This document shows positions 16,757 through 24,511 of a stretch of 36,639 bases of DNA, piece after piece. The number at the start of each line of letters is the position of its first letter. Position 1 is the first letter of the stretch. This DNA is from Pseudomonas sp. RIT409. GTDB lineage: Bacteria > Pseudomonadota > Gammaproteobacteria > Pseudomonadales > Pseudomonadaceae. The notes under the pieces were generated by a model that saw only the letters and a program-made list of their open reading frames with translations, was not told where the DNA came from and did not search any database. The stretch is taken from positions 1-36,639 of the forward strand of contig NZ_QARE02000034.1 in assembly GCF_003052515.2 (NCBI RefSeq). Direction: 5' to 3'. The position numbers and the translations under genes were made by a program.

Positions 16757-18415
16757 CTAATCGACATCCACCGGCGAATGCTTTCTGGTCTGCATGAAAT
16801 CATCGCTGACCGTGTAGACCTGATTGCGGCCGGCTTTCTTGGCCCGATACAGGGCTTCGTCCGCGTGGGAGGCCATCATCAGCGCATCGTCGTATTCGCC
16901 CAGCTCGACAACGCCCGCGCTGAAGGTGCAGAACAGATCGGCTGGCTGCGCCGGGTAGTGGATTTCGGCGAAGCGACGGCGGATTTCGTCGAGCACGCCA
17001 TAGGCTGCTTTCAAATCCGTGTCAGGCATGACCACGGCGAACTCTTCGCCCCCATAGCGGCCGATGTAATCGGTTTTGCGCAAACGTTGTTTGAGAAACA
17101 GCGCCAGGCTTTTGATCACGCGGTCACCCATTGGGTGGCCATGGGTGTCGTTCACTTTCTTGAAGTGGTCGATGTCGAGCATGGCGAAGCTCAACGGTTT
17201 GCACTCGCGACGCGCGCGGAAGCTGCAATCTTCCAGCAACTGGAGGATGTGGGTGTGGTTGTAGAGGCCGGTCAGGCTGTCACGGACCATTCGCGCCTTG
17301 AGGTTGCGCGCTCGCGCCGCACGGTTGCGCACTGTGGTGATCAAGTGGCGCGGTTTGATCGGTTTGGTCAGGAAATCGTCGCCGCCTTCACTCATCGCAT
17401 CGAGCTGTTTGTCGAGATCGTCCTCAGCCGACAGATAAATGATCGGCACACTGACATAACGGTCATTGTGGCGAATCACCTTGGCCAGTTCAGTGCCTGT
17501 GCAGCCAGGCATGTACATGTCGAGGATGATCAAGTCTGGCTGGAATTCGGCCAGTTCGGACATGGTCTTGATTGGATCGAACAAAGTACGCGTCACGATG
17601 CCGGCATTGTTCAGCAGACGTTCCGTGTGCGTGGCCTGAGCACGCGAATCGTCGATGACCAGCACCTTATAGGGCTCGTACTGAGCGACCCGCGTAAGGA
17701 TTTCGATTTTCTCAAGAAGGCTCGACGCGTCCAGGGTGCCGGTCAGAAATTCTTCGCCACCGGCCCTCACGGCTGCCAACCGCGTCGGCGTATCGGTCTC
17801 TTGGTGGCTGAAGAACAACAACGGCAGCTTCTGTTCCAGCCCTTCTTGCATTCTGGCTGCCAGTTGCAGGCCTGCGCCGTTGCCGCCGAAATCCACGTCC
17901 ATCACGATCGCAGCGGGAAGGCGCTCGGACAGTGACGCATTGAACGCTTCCACGCTGTCCAGCGATTGCGCGCTCAAACCGAAGAATTCCAGCTGCTTGG
18001 CCAGGCGCTCGGCCCGTTCGTGATCCTGCAGCATCACATAGACTGGCTTGCGCAGAGGCGGCAGCGAGGTGTGCTCCAGCTTGTCCCCGTGACGCAGTCC
18101 CGTGCGCGAAAGGCGCTGCATCAGCCGATTGAGATCGGTGATCAGCGCACTGCTCAGTCGTCCACGGTTGGCCTGCACCTCGAAAAGTGACTGACTGATG
18201 TCGCGCGCCAAATGAGCGTGCTCGACCTGATCGAAGCGTTCGGCGAAACGCAGCAGGCGCTGGTTTGCTTCAATGAGCTCTTCAAGGTCTGCGAGCGACC
18301 ATTCGCTTTGCTGCAAGCGTTGCCAAACCTCAAGTATTTGACGTGCTTGATGGATGACGCGCTGGGCGAAGTGATGCTTGAGGCGGTCGCGACTCGGATC
18401 TTCTGGCTCGGTCAT
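16757..18415 (-). CDS. gcbA: Diguanylate cyclase response regulator, GcbA type
   Basis: Makes cyclic di-GMP from GTP and promotes surface attachment in Pseudomonas (P. aeruginosa PA4843, P. fluorescens GcbA, by position and domain order). The protein is 552 residues. Residues 1-115 are helical. The first receiver (about 124-240) keeps D173 but has lost the usual acidic pair and has glycine in place of the conserved lysine (FLTGTL), so it looks like a pseudo-receiver. The second receiver (about 249-365) is complete, with DDS, D299 and the lysine in FLTKPI. The GGDEF domain has an intact GGEEF at 455-459 and an inhibitory site RKTD at 446-449. The ribosome site AGGA is only one base from the ATG, which is unusually close. 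It is transcribed away from the DUF2333 gene. Confidence 0.92.
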   Translation of the reverse strand: MTEPEDPSRDRLKHHFAQRVIHQARQILEVWQRLQQSEWSLADLEELIEANQRLLRFAERFDQVEHAHLARDISQSLFEVQANRGRLSSALITDLNRLMQRLSRTGLRHGDKLEHTSLPPLRKPVYVMLQDHERAERLAKQLEFFGLSAQSLDSVEAFNASLSERLPAAIVMDVDFGGNGAGLQLAARMQEGLEQKLPLLFFSHQETDTPTRLAAVRAGGEEFLTGTLDASSLLEKIEILTRVAQYEPYKVLVIDDSRAQATHTERLLNNAGIVTRTLFDPIKTMSELAEFQPDLIILDMYMPGCTGTELAKVIRHNDRYVSVPIIYLSAEDDLDKQLDAMSEGGDDFLTKPIKPRHLITTVRNRAARARNLKARMVRDSLTGLYNHTHILQLLEDCSFRARRECKPLSFAMLDIDHFKKVNDTHGHPMGDRVIKSLALFLKQRLRKTDYIGRYGGEEFAVVMPDTDLKAAYGVLDEIRRRFAEIHYPAQPADLFCTFSAGVVELGEYDDALMMASHADEALYRAKKAGRNQVYTVSDDFMQTRKHSPVDVD

Positions 18416-18814
18416 GTCCTGACTACTTATAGGGGAAACCCTGATGCAAATGCTGGCGCTATGCTAGCACCACTTTGCTTTCTTAAGTGCGCCGCAAGTC
18501 ATTTAGTTGTCATTTTTTCAGGCTTTTTCGCGTCAATTTTTTATCTTTTCCACCCCGATAGAACAATTGCTGACAGAAAAGCGAGCAACGTCCCCCCTGT
18601 ACGCTCCTCAGGAAAAACCCTAGACGCACTTCCTTTTTATGGGCGGCATGCTGGGGCTTCGGCAGGCTCCGGCGCTCGAGGCGGCGACCCGGTCAATGAC
18701 GCCCTTGGACCTGTGGATAACGCATCTGGGCCATCCGCTGCGTTCCTGACGAACGCACCTTGCTGTAAGGTTGCGGTCACAAGCACTGAACTCCGTGACT
18801 GAAAGGACAAGGCC
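18416..18814. other. Divergent intergenic region, gcbA and DUF2333
   Basis: A 399-bp spacer between two divergent genes. The part at about 18500-18560 is AT-rich with T runs, unlike the rest of the window. An AAAGGA ribosome site stands before the DUF2333 ATG. I could not pick a convincing -35/-10 pair for either gene, and I see no gene, repeat or RNA here. Confidence 0.5.
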
Positions 18815-19909
18815 ATGCTGGATTGGAAAAAACGCTCGCAGACTCAAGGTACAGGTGAGCGTGTTGAAGAAAAGCCGATAGGCAAGGCGCCTCGTGGTTA
18901 CTGGGGCGGCCTGTTCTTCAGTCGTGCGGTCGGTGCCGTGGTGGGCATCTACTTGGTGGTCACCCTTGCACTGGGCATCTGGTGGAGCAGTGAGCCTGCG
19001 ATGTTTCCGGTCCAACAGAACGCTCAGGCGGCTGCCGAGCGCGAAGGCAAACAGATGGTGATCGGGTACACCACCGTCGAAACCCTGAAAAGCGTCGTCT
19101 CGACGTTGCTCAACAAACCGGGCGGTTATATTTCCAACGACCGCTTTCCGCCAGGCCTGTGGCTCGACAACATGCCGAGCTGGGAGTACGGCGTGCTCGT
19201 TCAGGTGCGCGACCTGACGCGCGCCTTGCGCAAAGACTTCGCCCGCTCGCAGTCGCAGTCCGCCGAAGACAGCGATCTGGCACGCGCAGAACCGCTGTTC
19301 AACTTTGATAACCGCAGTTGGGTCCTGCCCTCCAGCGAGTCGCAGTACCGGGATGGCATTGCGGCACTAAGCCGTTATCAGGCCCGCTTGTCCGACCCGA
19401 ATCAGAAGAACGCTCTGTTCTACACGCGCGCCGATAATCTCAACAACTGGCTGGGTGACGTGGGTACGCGCCTGGGTTCGCTTTCGCAACGGCTGTCGGC
19501 GAGCGTGGGACGGGTCAAGCTCAACACCAGCCTGAAAACCGAAGCGCAGTCCGAGGTGTCGGTGAAGCCGGGTGAGGTTCCGCAGGTCGATGAAGAAATC
19601 GTCGAAACCCCATGGATGCAAATCGACAACGTGTTCTATGAGGCCCGAGGTCAGGCGTGGGCGCTCTCTCATCTGCTGCGCGCCATTGAAGTGGATTTTG
19701 CCGATGTGCTGGCGAAGAAGAACGCGACGGTGAGCGTACGTCAGATCATTCGAGAGCTGGAGGCGTCCCAAGAGCCAATGTGGAGCCCGATCATCCTCAA
19801 TGGCAGCCCGTTCGGCGTGTTCGCCAACCACTCGTTGGTGATGGCCAACTACCTGTCTCGCGCCAATGCCGCCGTCATCGATCTTCGTCAATTGCTGTCG
19901 CAGGGTTGA
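18815..19909 (+). CDS. DUF2333 family membrane protein
   Basis: A 364-residue protein of unknown function. A short charged cytoplasmic N-terminus precedes one membrane helix at about 31-56 (AVGAVVGIYLVVTLALGIWW); the rest would lie in the periplasm. The body has the DUF2333 pattern, with GYTTVETLKSVVSTLLNKPGG near 84, SNDRFPPGLWLDNMPSWEYG near 108 and a conserved C-terminal LRAIEVDFADVL segment. The start has a good AAGGA ribosome site. It overlaps almost directly with the NUDIX gene (3 bases between stop and next start), so the two are probably co-translated. The equivalent gene sits at the same place in P. aeruginosa (PA4842). No function is claimed. Confidence 0.88.
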   Translation: MLDWKKRSQTQGTGERVEEKPIGKAPRGYWGGLFFSRAVGAVVGIYLVVTLALGIWWSSEPAMFPVQQNAQAAAEREGKQMVIGYTTVETLKSVVSTLLNKPGGYISNDRFPPGLWLDNMPSWEYGVLVQVRDLTRALRKDFARSQSQSAEDSDLARAEPLFNFDNRSWVLPSSESQYRDGIAALSRYQARLSDPNQKNALFYTRADNLNNWLGDVGTRLGSLSQRLSASVGRVKLNTSLKTEAQSEVSVKPGEVPQVDEEIVETPWMQIDNVFYEARGQAWALSHLLRAIEVDFADVLAKKNATVSVRQIIRELEASQEPMWSPIILNGSPFGVFANHSLVMANYLSRANAAVIDLRQLLSQG

Positions 19910-19912
19910 TCG

Positions 19913-20458
19913 GTGCCCATTCCTGAAAGCGAAGTCGCGCACCGCGCGGCTTCTGACGCCGAACTCATCGCCTGGGTCGACCGTCAGGACCAGCTACTGG
20001 GTTCGCTCCCCCGCGCTGCCTTGCGCGAGCGCGGCCTGATCGGGCGCGGCACCTTTATCTTGCTGTTCAATTCCGCAGGGAAGTTGTGCGTCCACCGTCG
20101 CACGTTGAGCAAGGCCATTTACCCCGGTTACTGGGATGTGGCGGCGGGTGGAATGGTCCAGGCAGACGAAACCTATGCGGCGTCGGCGGCCCGCGAGTTG
20201 GAGGAAGAACTGGGCGTGGCTGGGGTTCAATTGACGGCACACGAGCGGTTCTTCTTCGATCAGCCGGACAACCGGCTTTGGTGTGCAGTGTTCTCAGCCG
20301 TCTGGGACGGACCGCTCAATCTGCAACCAGAGGAAGTGCTGGAAGCGCGCTTTGTGACGATTGATCAGGTGCTGGATGAAGCCTCGCAAATGCCCTATTG
20401 CCCGGACTCTCTGGCTGCGCTGAAGCGCTATTTGGCCGACGTCGCAAAAGTCCCGTAA
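19913..20458 (+). CDS. NUDIX hydrolase, YfcD-like
   Basis: Hydrolyses a nucleoside diphosphate linked to another moiety; the substrate is unknown. It starts at GTG 19913, with AGGG 8 bases upstream and only 3 bases after the DUF2333 stop. The protein is 181 residues. The Nudix box is a complete match to GX5EX7REUXEEXGU at residues 80-102 (GMVQADE ... RELEEELGV). The residues around it (LCVHRRTLSKAIYPGYWDVA) resemble the isopentenyl-diphosphate isomerase-like group that includes E. coli YfcD. The coding call and fold are firm, the substrate is not. Confidence 0.93.
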   Translation: MPIPESEVAHRAASDAELIAWVDRQDQLLGSLPRAALRERGLIGRGTFILLFNSAGKLCVHRRTLSKAIYPGYWDVAAGGMVQADETYAASAARELEEELGVAGVQLTAHERFFFDQPDNRLWCAVFSAVWDGPLNLQPEEVLEARFVTIDQVLDEASQMPYCPDSLAALKRYLADVAKVP

Positions 20459-20476
20459 ATTGCCGCATATTTGCTC

Positions 20477-20505
20477 TTAGCATCGGCGTGGTTTGCCGTT
20501 ACACT
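20477..20505 (+). promoter_or_regulatory. Candidate promoter for the SUI1-like gene
   Basis: TTAGCA (20477-20482, 4 of 6) and TACACT (20500-20505, 4 of 6) are 17 bases apart, 19 bases after the NUDIX stop. Transcription would begin near 20512 and leave a leader of about 130 bases. Together with the two leader hairpins this suggests the gene is not simply a distal member of the upstream operon. Confidence 0.45.
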
Positions 20506-20520
20506 GCGCGCCTTTTCAAG

Positions 20521-20568
20521 CCGGACCGTCACCGCGGTCCGGTTGCGCTGCCCCTGCCTGAGTGGGGC
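20521..20568 (+). promoter_or_regulatory. Two-hairpin leader of the SUI1-like gene
   Basis: A perfect 8-bp stem CCGGACCG/CGGTCCGG (20521-20528 with 20535-20542, loop TCACCG) is followed after 7 bases by GCCCC/GGGGC (20550-20554 with 20564-20568). No T run follows either, so they are leader structures and not clear terminators. I do not recognise a known riboswitch or ribosomal leader. Confidence 0.45.
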
Positions 20569-20644
20569 TTCGCGGTCGGCATCACAGATCGATGGCTCAT
20601 CGGTCTGCCCGACCAGACTTTGGTCCTCAAGAAGAGGATTGCCC

Positions 20645-21016
20645 GTGGCCAAAAAAGCCGCCTCCTTTGTTGCCCTCGGTGGCCTGGTATTTTCTACCGA
20701 CGCCGGCCGGCATTGCCCTGACTGCCGTCAGCCTGTCGACGCCTGCACCTGCAAGAAAACCCTGATTCCCGAAGGCGACGGCATCGCCCGCGTGCGCCGT
20801 GAAAGCAAGGGCCGTGGCGGCAAGACCGTGACCACTGTCACCGGTGTCCCGCTGCCTGAAGATGCACTCAAGGAACTGGCGTCTACGCTCAAGCGACGGT
20901 GTGGAACAGGCGGGGCGCTCAAGGAAGGCGTGATCGAAATCCAGGGCGATCACGTCGAGACGCTACTGGCTGAGCTGGTCAAGCAGGGTTTCAAGGCAAA
21001 AAAGTCGGGCGGTTGA
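20645..21016 (+). CDS. yciH: SUI1/YciH-like translation initiation factor homologue
   Basis: Bacterial homologue of eukaryotic eIF1 (SUI1). Its E. coli relative YciH influences initiation fidelity. The start is GTG at 20645 with AGAGGA 7 bases upstream, giving 123 residues; longer in-frame starts run into the promoter and leader. The SUI1 domain covers about 50-120, with RRESKGRGGKTVTTVTGV and LKRRCGTGGALKEGVIEIQG, which are diagnostic. The N-terminal 40 residues carry four cysteines, C24, C27, C34 and C36 (CPDCRQPVDACTC), which could hold a metal ion. It stands directly before speA, as in P. aeruginosa (PA4840). Fold and family are certain; the translation role is inferred from homologues. 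Confidence 0.92.
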   Translation: MAKKAASFVALGGLVFSTDAGRHCPDCRQPVDACTCKKTLIPEGDGIARVRRESKGRGGKTVTTVTGVPLPEDALKELASTLKRRCGTGGALKEGVIEIQGDHVETLLAELVKQGFKAKKSGG

Positions 21017-21199
21017 GTCACGCCTCGTCCGTTCCGGCTTTCACGATCGTTCGGTTATCGGAGCAAACTCTGCTCTGCGTGTAGGGTCTACTGAGCCATT
21101 CAGGGGCTCGACGCCTGCGCCAAACCGTCATTTCCACGCTATACACTGCGCCCAGCCTTCGATGGCCGGCGCTTCACGACTTCTATACAGGGGACTTCG

Positions 21200-23113
21200 A
21201 TGTCCGTACGACGCACACGCAAAGACGATGGTAGCCAATGGACCGTGGCGGACAGCCGCAGTGTCTATGGGATTCGCCATTGGGGGGCTGGTTATTTTGC
21301 AATCAACGAAGCCGGGCGTGTTGAAGTTCGCCCCAACGGGCCGGGCAGTTCGCCCATCGATCTCTACGAGCAGGTAGACCAATTGCGCAAGAGCGGTTTG
21401 TCACTGCCGCTGCTGGTGCGTTTCCCCGATATTCTGCAGGACCGAGTCCGCCAGTTGACCGGTGCTTTCGACGCGAACATTGCCCGTCTGGAATACCAGA
21501 GCACCTACACCGCGTTGTATCCGATCAAGGTCAACCAGCAGGAAGCGGTGGTGGAAAACATCATTGCGACGCAGAACGTGTCCATTGGGCTTGAGGCCGG
21601 TTCCAAGCCCGAGCTGATGGCTGTGCTGGCATTGGCGCCGAAAGGCGGGACGATCGTCTGCAACGGCTACAAGGACCGCGAGTTCATTCGTTTGGCGCTG
21701 ATGGGGCAGAAGCTTGGCCATAACGTCTTCATCGTCATCGAGAAGGAATCGGAAGTCGAACTGGTCATCGAAGAGGCTGCCGAGCTGAAGGTCGCTCCGC
21801 AGGTGGGGCTGCGCGTGCGGTTGTCGTCGCTGGCGTCGAGCAAATGGGCCGACACCGGGGGCGAAAAATCCAAGTTCGGATTGTCTGCCGCTCAATTGCT
21901 GTCGGTGGTCGACCGCTTTACCAAAGCCGGTCTGGATCAGGGCATTCGCCTGCTGCACTTCCACATGGGCTCGCAGATCGCCAACCTGGCCGACTACCAG
22001 CACGGTTTCAAGGAAGCCATTCGTTACTACGGCGAGTTGCGCAACCTCGGCCTGCCGGTCGATCACGTCGACGTCGGTGGCGGGCTGGGTGTGGATTACG
22101 ACGGTACCCACTCACGCAATGCCAGCTCGATCAACTACGACATGGACGATTACGCCGGCGTCGTGGTCGGCATGCTCAAGGAATTCTGCGACGCGCAGGG
22201 TTTGCCCCATCCGCACATCTTCTCGGAGAGCGGCCGCTCGCTGACGGCGCACCATGCGATGCTGGTGATCCAGGTCACGGACGTCGAGCGTCACAACGAC
22301 GAGGTGCCAGTGATCGAAGACAAGGAGAGCCTGCCGGAAACCCTGCAGTGGCTCATCGATCTGCTGGGCCCGACCGACATCGAGATGGTCACCGAAACCT
22401 ACTGGCGCGCCACGCACTACATGAGTGACATCGCCGCCCAGTATTCGGACGGCAAGCTTACCCTCGCGCAAAAAGCGCTGGGCGAGCAGTGCTATTTCGC
22501 TGTCTGCCGTCGCCTGCACAACTCGTTGAAGGCGCGTCAGCGCTCGCATCGCCAGGTGCTCGACGAGCTGAACGACAAGCTGGCCGACAAATACATCTGC
22601 AATTTTTCGGTATTCCAGAGCCTGCCTGATACCTGGGCGATCGACCAGGTGCTGCCGATCATCCCGCTTCACCGCCTCGACGAGGAGCCCAATCGCCGCG
22701 CGGTGTTGCAAGACCTGACCTGCGACTCCGATGGCAAGATCAACCAGTACGTCGACGAGCAGAGCATCGAGACCAGCCTGCCGGTGCATGCGCTGAACGA
22801 GGACGAAGATTATCTGCTGGGTGTTTTTCTGGTTGGCGCGTACCAGGAAATCCTCGGTGACATGCACAACCTGTTCGGTGACACCGACTCGGTGAACATC
22901 TACCAGAATCAGGATGGCAGCGCCTACTCGGCGGGTATCGAAACCCACGACACCATCGAGGACATGCTGCGCTACGTGCACTTGTCGCCAGAGGAGTTGA
23001 TGACCCACTACCGCGACAAGGTGGCCAGCGCACGGATCACCCCGCGCGAGCGGACCCAGTATCTGGATGCGTTGCGCCTGGGGTTGACGCGTTCATCCTA
23101 TCTGTCCTCATGA
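21200..23113 (+). CDS. speA: Biosynthetic arginine decarboxylase
   Basis: Decarboxylates arginine to agmatine on the way to putrescine, using pyridoxal phosphate. The protein is 637 residues, close to the family length. The PLP lysine is K110 in TALYPIKVNQQ. The glycine-rich phosphate loop is VDVGGGLGVDYDGTHS near 292, and the acidic SESGRSLTAHHA near 343 follows. The second-subunit cysteine lies in DLTCDSDGKIN near 515. The start (MSVRRTRKDDG) agrees with other pseudomonad SpeA proteins; GGGGA lies 5 bases before it. A weak inverted repeat follows the stop. Identification is secure. Confidence 0.97.
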   Translation: MSVRRTRKDDGSQWTVADSRSVYGIRHWGAGYFAINEAGRVEVRPNGPGSSPIDLYEQVDQLRKSGLSLPLLVRFPDILQDRVRQLTGAFDANIARLEYQSTYTALYPIKVNQQEAVVENIIATQNVSIGLEAGSKPELMAVLALAPKGGTIVCNGYKDREFIRLALMGQKLGHNVFIVIEKESEVELVIEEAAELKVAPQVGLRVRLSSLASSKWADTGGEKSKFGLSAAQLLSVVDRFTKAGLDQGIRLLHFHMGSQIANLADYQHGFKEAIRYYGELRNLGLPVDHVDVGGGLGVDYDGTHSRNASSINYDMDDYAGVVVGMLKEFCDAQGLPHPHIFSESGRSLTAHHAMLVIQVTDVERHNDEVPVIEDKESLPETLQWLIDLLGPTDIEMVTETYWRATHYMSDIAAQYSDGKLTLAQKALGEQCYFAVCRRLHNSLKARQRSHRQVLDELNDKLADKYICNFSVFQSLPDTWAIDQVLPIIPLHRLDEEPNRRAVLQDLTCDSDGKINQYVDEQSIETSLPVHALNEDEDYLLGVFLVGAYQEILGDMHNLFGDTDSVNIYQNQDGSAYSAGIETHDTIEDMLRYVHLSPEELMTHYRDKVASARITPRERTQYLDALRLGLTRSSYLSS

Positions 23114-23127
23114 GGGTGGTTTAAGCC

Positions 23128-23145
23128 CCTGACCATAGGGTCAGG
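23128..23145 (+). other. Weak inverted repeat after speA
   Basis: CCTGACC (23128-23134) pairs with GGTCAGG (23139-23145) around a four-base loop, 14 bases past the speA stop. There is no T run. It could be a weak terminator or an mRNA 3'-end structure. A second imperfect pairing (23205-23216 with 23244-23252) lies further on and may be a decayed REP element. Confidence 0.3.
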
Positions 23146-23344
23146 TGGCGCCCTGTCCGTCAAGTTGGCGGTCCTTGAATCGCCATTTGCCGCAGGTTCG
23201 GCGCGGGCCTCCTACAGGTTCGCGCTCGCTTGTTGTTCTTGTTTGTAGGCCCTTTCCTGTTCTGCATTTGCCCTCTCTACATCGCAGATTTTCTGTTACA
23301 GAATCCTCGACCGCCTGTCACTGTCTGCCGAGGTCATTCGTACC

Positions 23345-24499
23345 ATGTCATCGCCCCCCCAAGTCATGCCATTGCGCCTGGAGGTTGATCGCCCCAGGCA
23401 TTCGTTCGAGGTCGTGGCCTGCGAACGCAGCGAAGAGGCTGATCAGCCTTACTTGTACACACTCGATATCACTCACCCTGACAGCCATCTGGACACTCAC
23501 GAACTGCTGTTCAGTGCAGGCTGGTTGCATGGCAGCGAAGCCGAGTCCGGCATCCATGGGCACGTCCACAGCATCATGCGCATGGCCAGCCGAGCGGCGT
23601 CGAGCAATCTCCTGCACAGTGGCCCTTCCCGTTACCGCATCACCTTCGGACCACGGCTGGGGTTGATGGCCTGGCGCTACAACCAGCGCGTCTTCCAAGG
23701 GCTCGATGCCCGGCAAATCATCCAGCAGGTTCTCAGTGAGCACGGCATCCAGGCCCGAGGCCTTCTTTGGCGGCGCAAACAAGCCTGTCAGAAGCGTGAC
23801 TACTGCGCGCAGTACCGTGAGAGTGACCTGCAGCTGGTTCAGCGGCTCTGTGCAGAGGAAGGCATGCGCTATCACTTCTTGCACGCACGCCATCGGCATG
23901 TGGTGGTCTTCACCGACGAGTCGCCCCTCGATGCCGCGGAGTGCGCCGAGTCGCGGGAGGTGGATGCCCCGGTGGTGTCGCTCACCGGGGCATGCATGCA
24001 TCGGGCTAGTCTGGTCGGCGGGTTGTTCGAGTCGGTCCAGCCGAACGCTGAAGGGCGCCTGCAGGTGCGGTTCGACTGGAGCAATCAGGGTGATGGCTCG
24101 CGCTTCAATGAGTGCTGGATTGCAGTCGATCCTGCCCTGATCGAAAAACAGCCGCTGTGGTGGGGCGGCATGGAGGTCGTCGTACGCTTTCGCAAGGGCG
24201 ATCCGGGCAAGCCCTATATCAGCGATCGCTTATGGGACCCGGATATCAACCCTGAAACCGAACCCGGCGTCGACGCTCCGGCGCGCCGGGTGATCACGAC
24301 GCGTATTGACCGGGCCCTGTTTCTCGATGAGTCACAGGCGTTCTCGGTGGACGATCAATTCATCGTGAAAATGGCACAAGACCACGAAATGCACTTCAGG
24401 GTGGGTAACAGCCAGGTGACGATCGATTCCCGGTACGTTTCGCTGAGCGGCCTGCGCATCATGCTGTCCTCCATCGCGGAGGCGGAGCAGGCCTTTTGA
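23345..24499 (+). CDS. Short VgrG-like protein without the needle domain
   Basis: VgrG proteins form the spike of the type VI secretion system and carry effectors. This one is 384 residues, about half the usual size. Residues about 8-110 match the first gp27-like hub domain (FSAGWLHGSEAESGIHGHVH). About 111-205 match the second, with the VgrG signature YCAQYRESDLQLVQRLCAEE. About 215-300 form an OB-fold remnant (EGRLQVRFDW, GMEVVVRFRKGDPGKPYI). The gp5-like beta-helix is missing and is replaced by some 80 residues that end VSLSGLRIMLSSIAEAEQAF. No effector, adaptor or Hcp gene is next to it: speA is upstream and the MATE gene converges, only 12 bp away. A GAGG site stands 10 bases before the ATG. 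Homology is clear; a working spike is unproven. Confidence 0.87.
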   Translation: MSSPPQVMPLRLEVDRPRHSFEVVACERSEEADQPYLYTLDITHPDSHLDTHELLFSAGWLHGSEAESGIHGHVHSIMRMASRAASSNLLHSGPSRYRITFGPRLGLMAWRYNQRVFQGLDARQIIQQVLSEHGIQARGLLWRRKQACQKRDYCAQYRESDLQLVQRLCAEEGMRYHFLHARHRHVVVFTDESPLDAAECAESREVDAPVVSLTGACMHRASLVGGLFESVQPNAEGRLQVRFDWSNQGDGSRFNECWIAVDPALIEKQPLWWGGMEVVVRFRKGDPGKPYISDRLWDPDINPETEPGVDAPARRVITTRIDRALFLDESQAFSVDDQFIVKMAQDHEMHFRVGNSQVTIDSRYVSLSGLRIMLSSIAEAEQAF

Positions 24500-24511
24500 A
24501 CGCGCTTCTGG

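Noticed and set aside
21017..21199. Possible speA promoter at TATACA near 21140
   Set aside because: A good -10-like box but no acceptable -35 at 16-18 bases upstream.
23200..23252. Inverted pairing upstream of the VgrG-like gene resembling a REP element
   Set aside because: The arms need a three-base bulge and do not match the clear REP at 31148, so it is at best a decayed copy.
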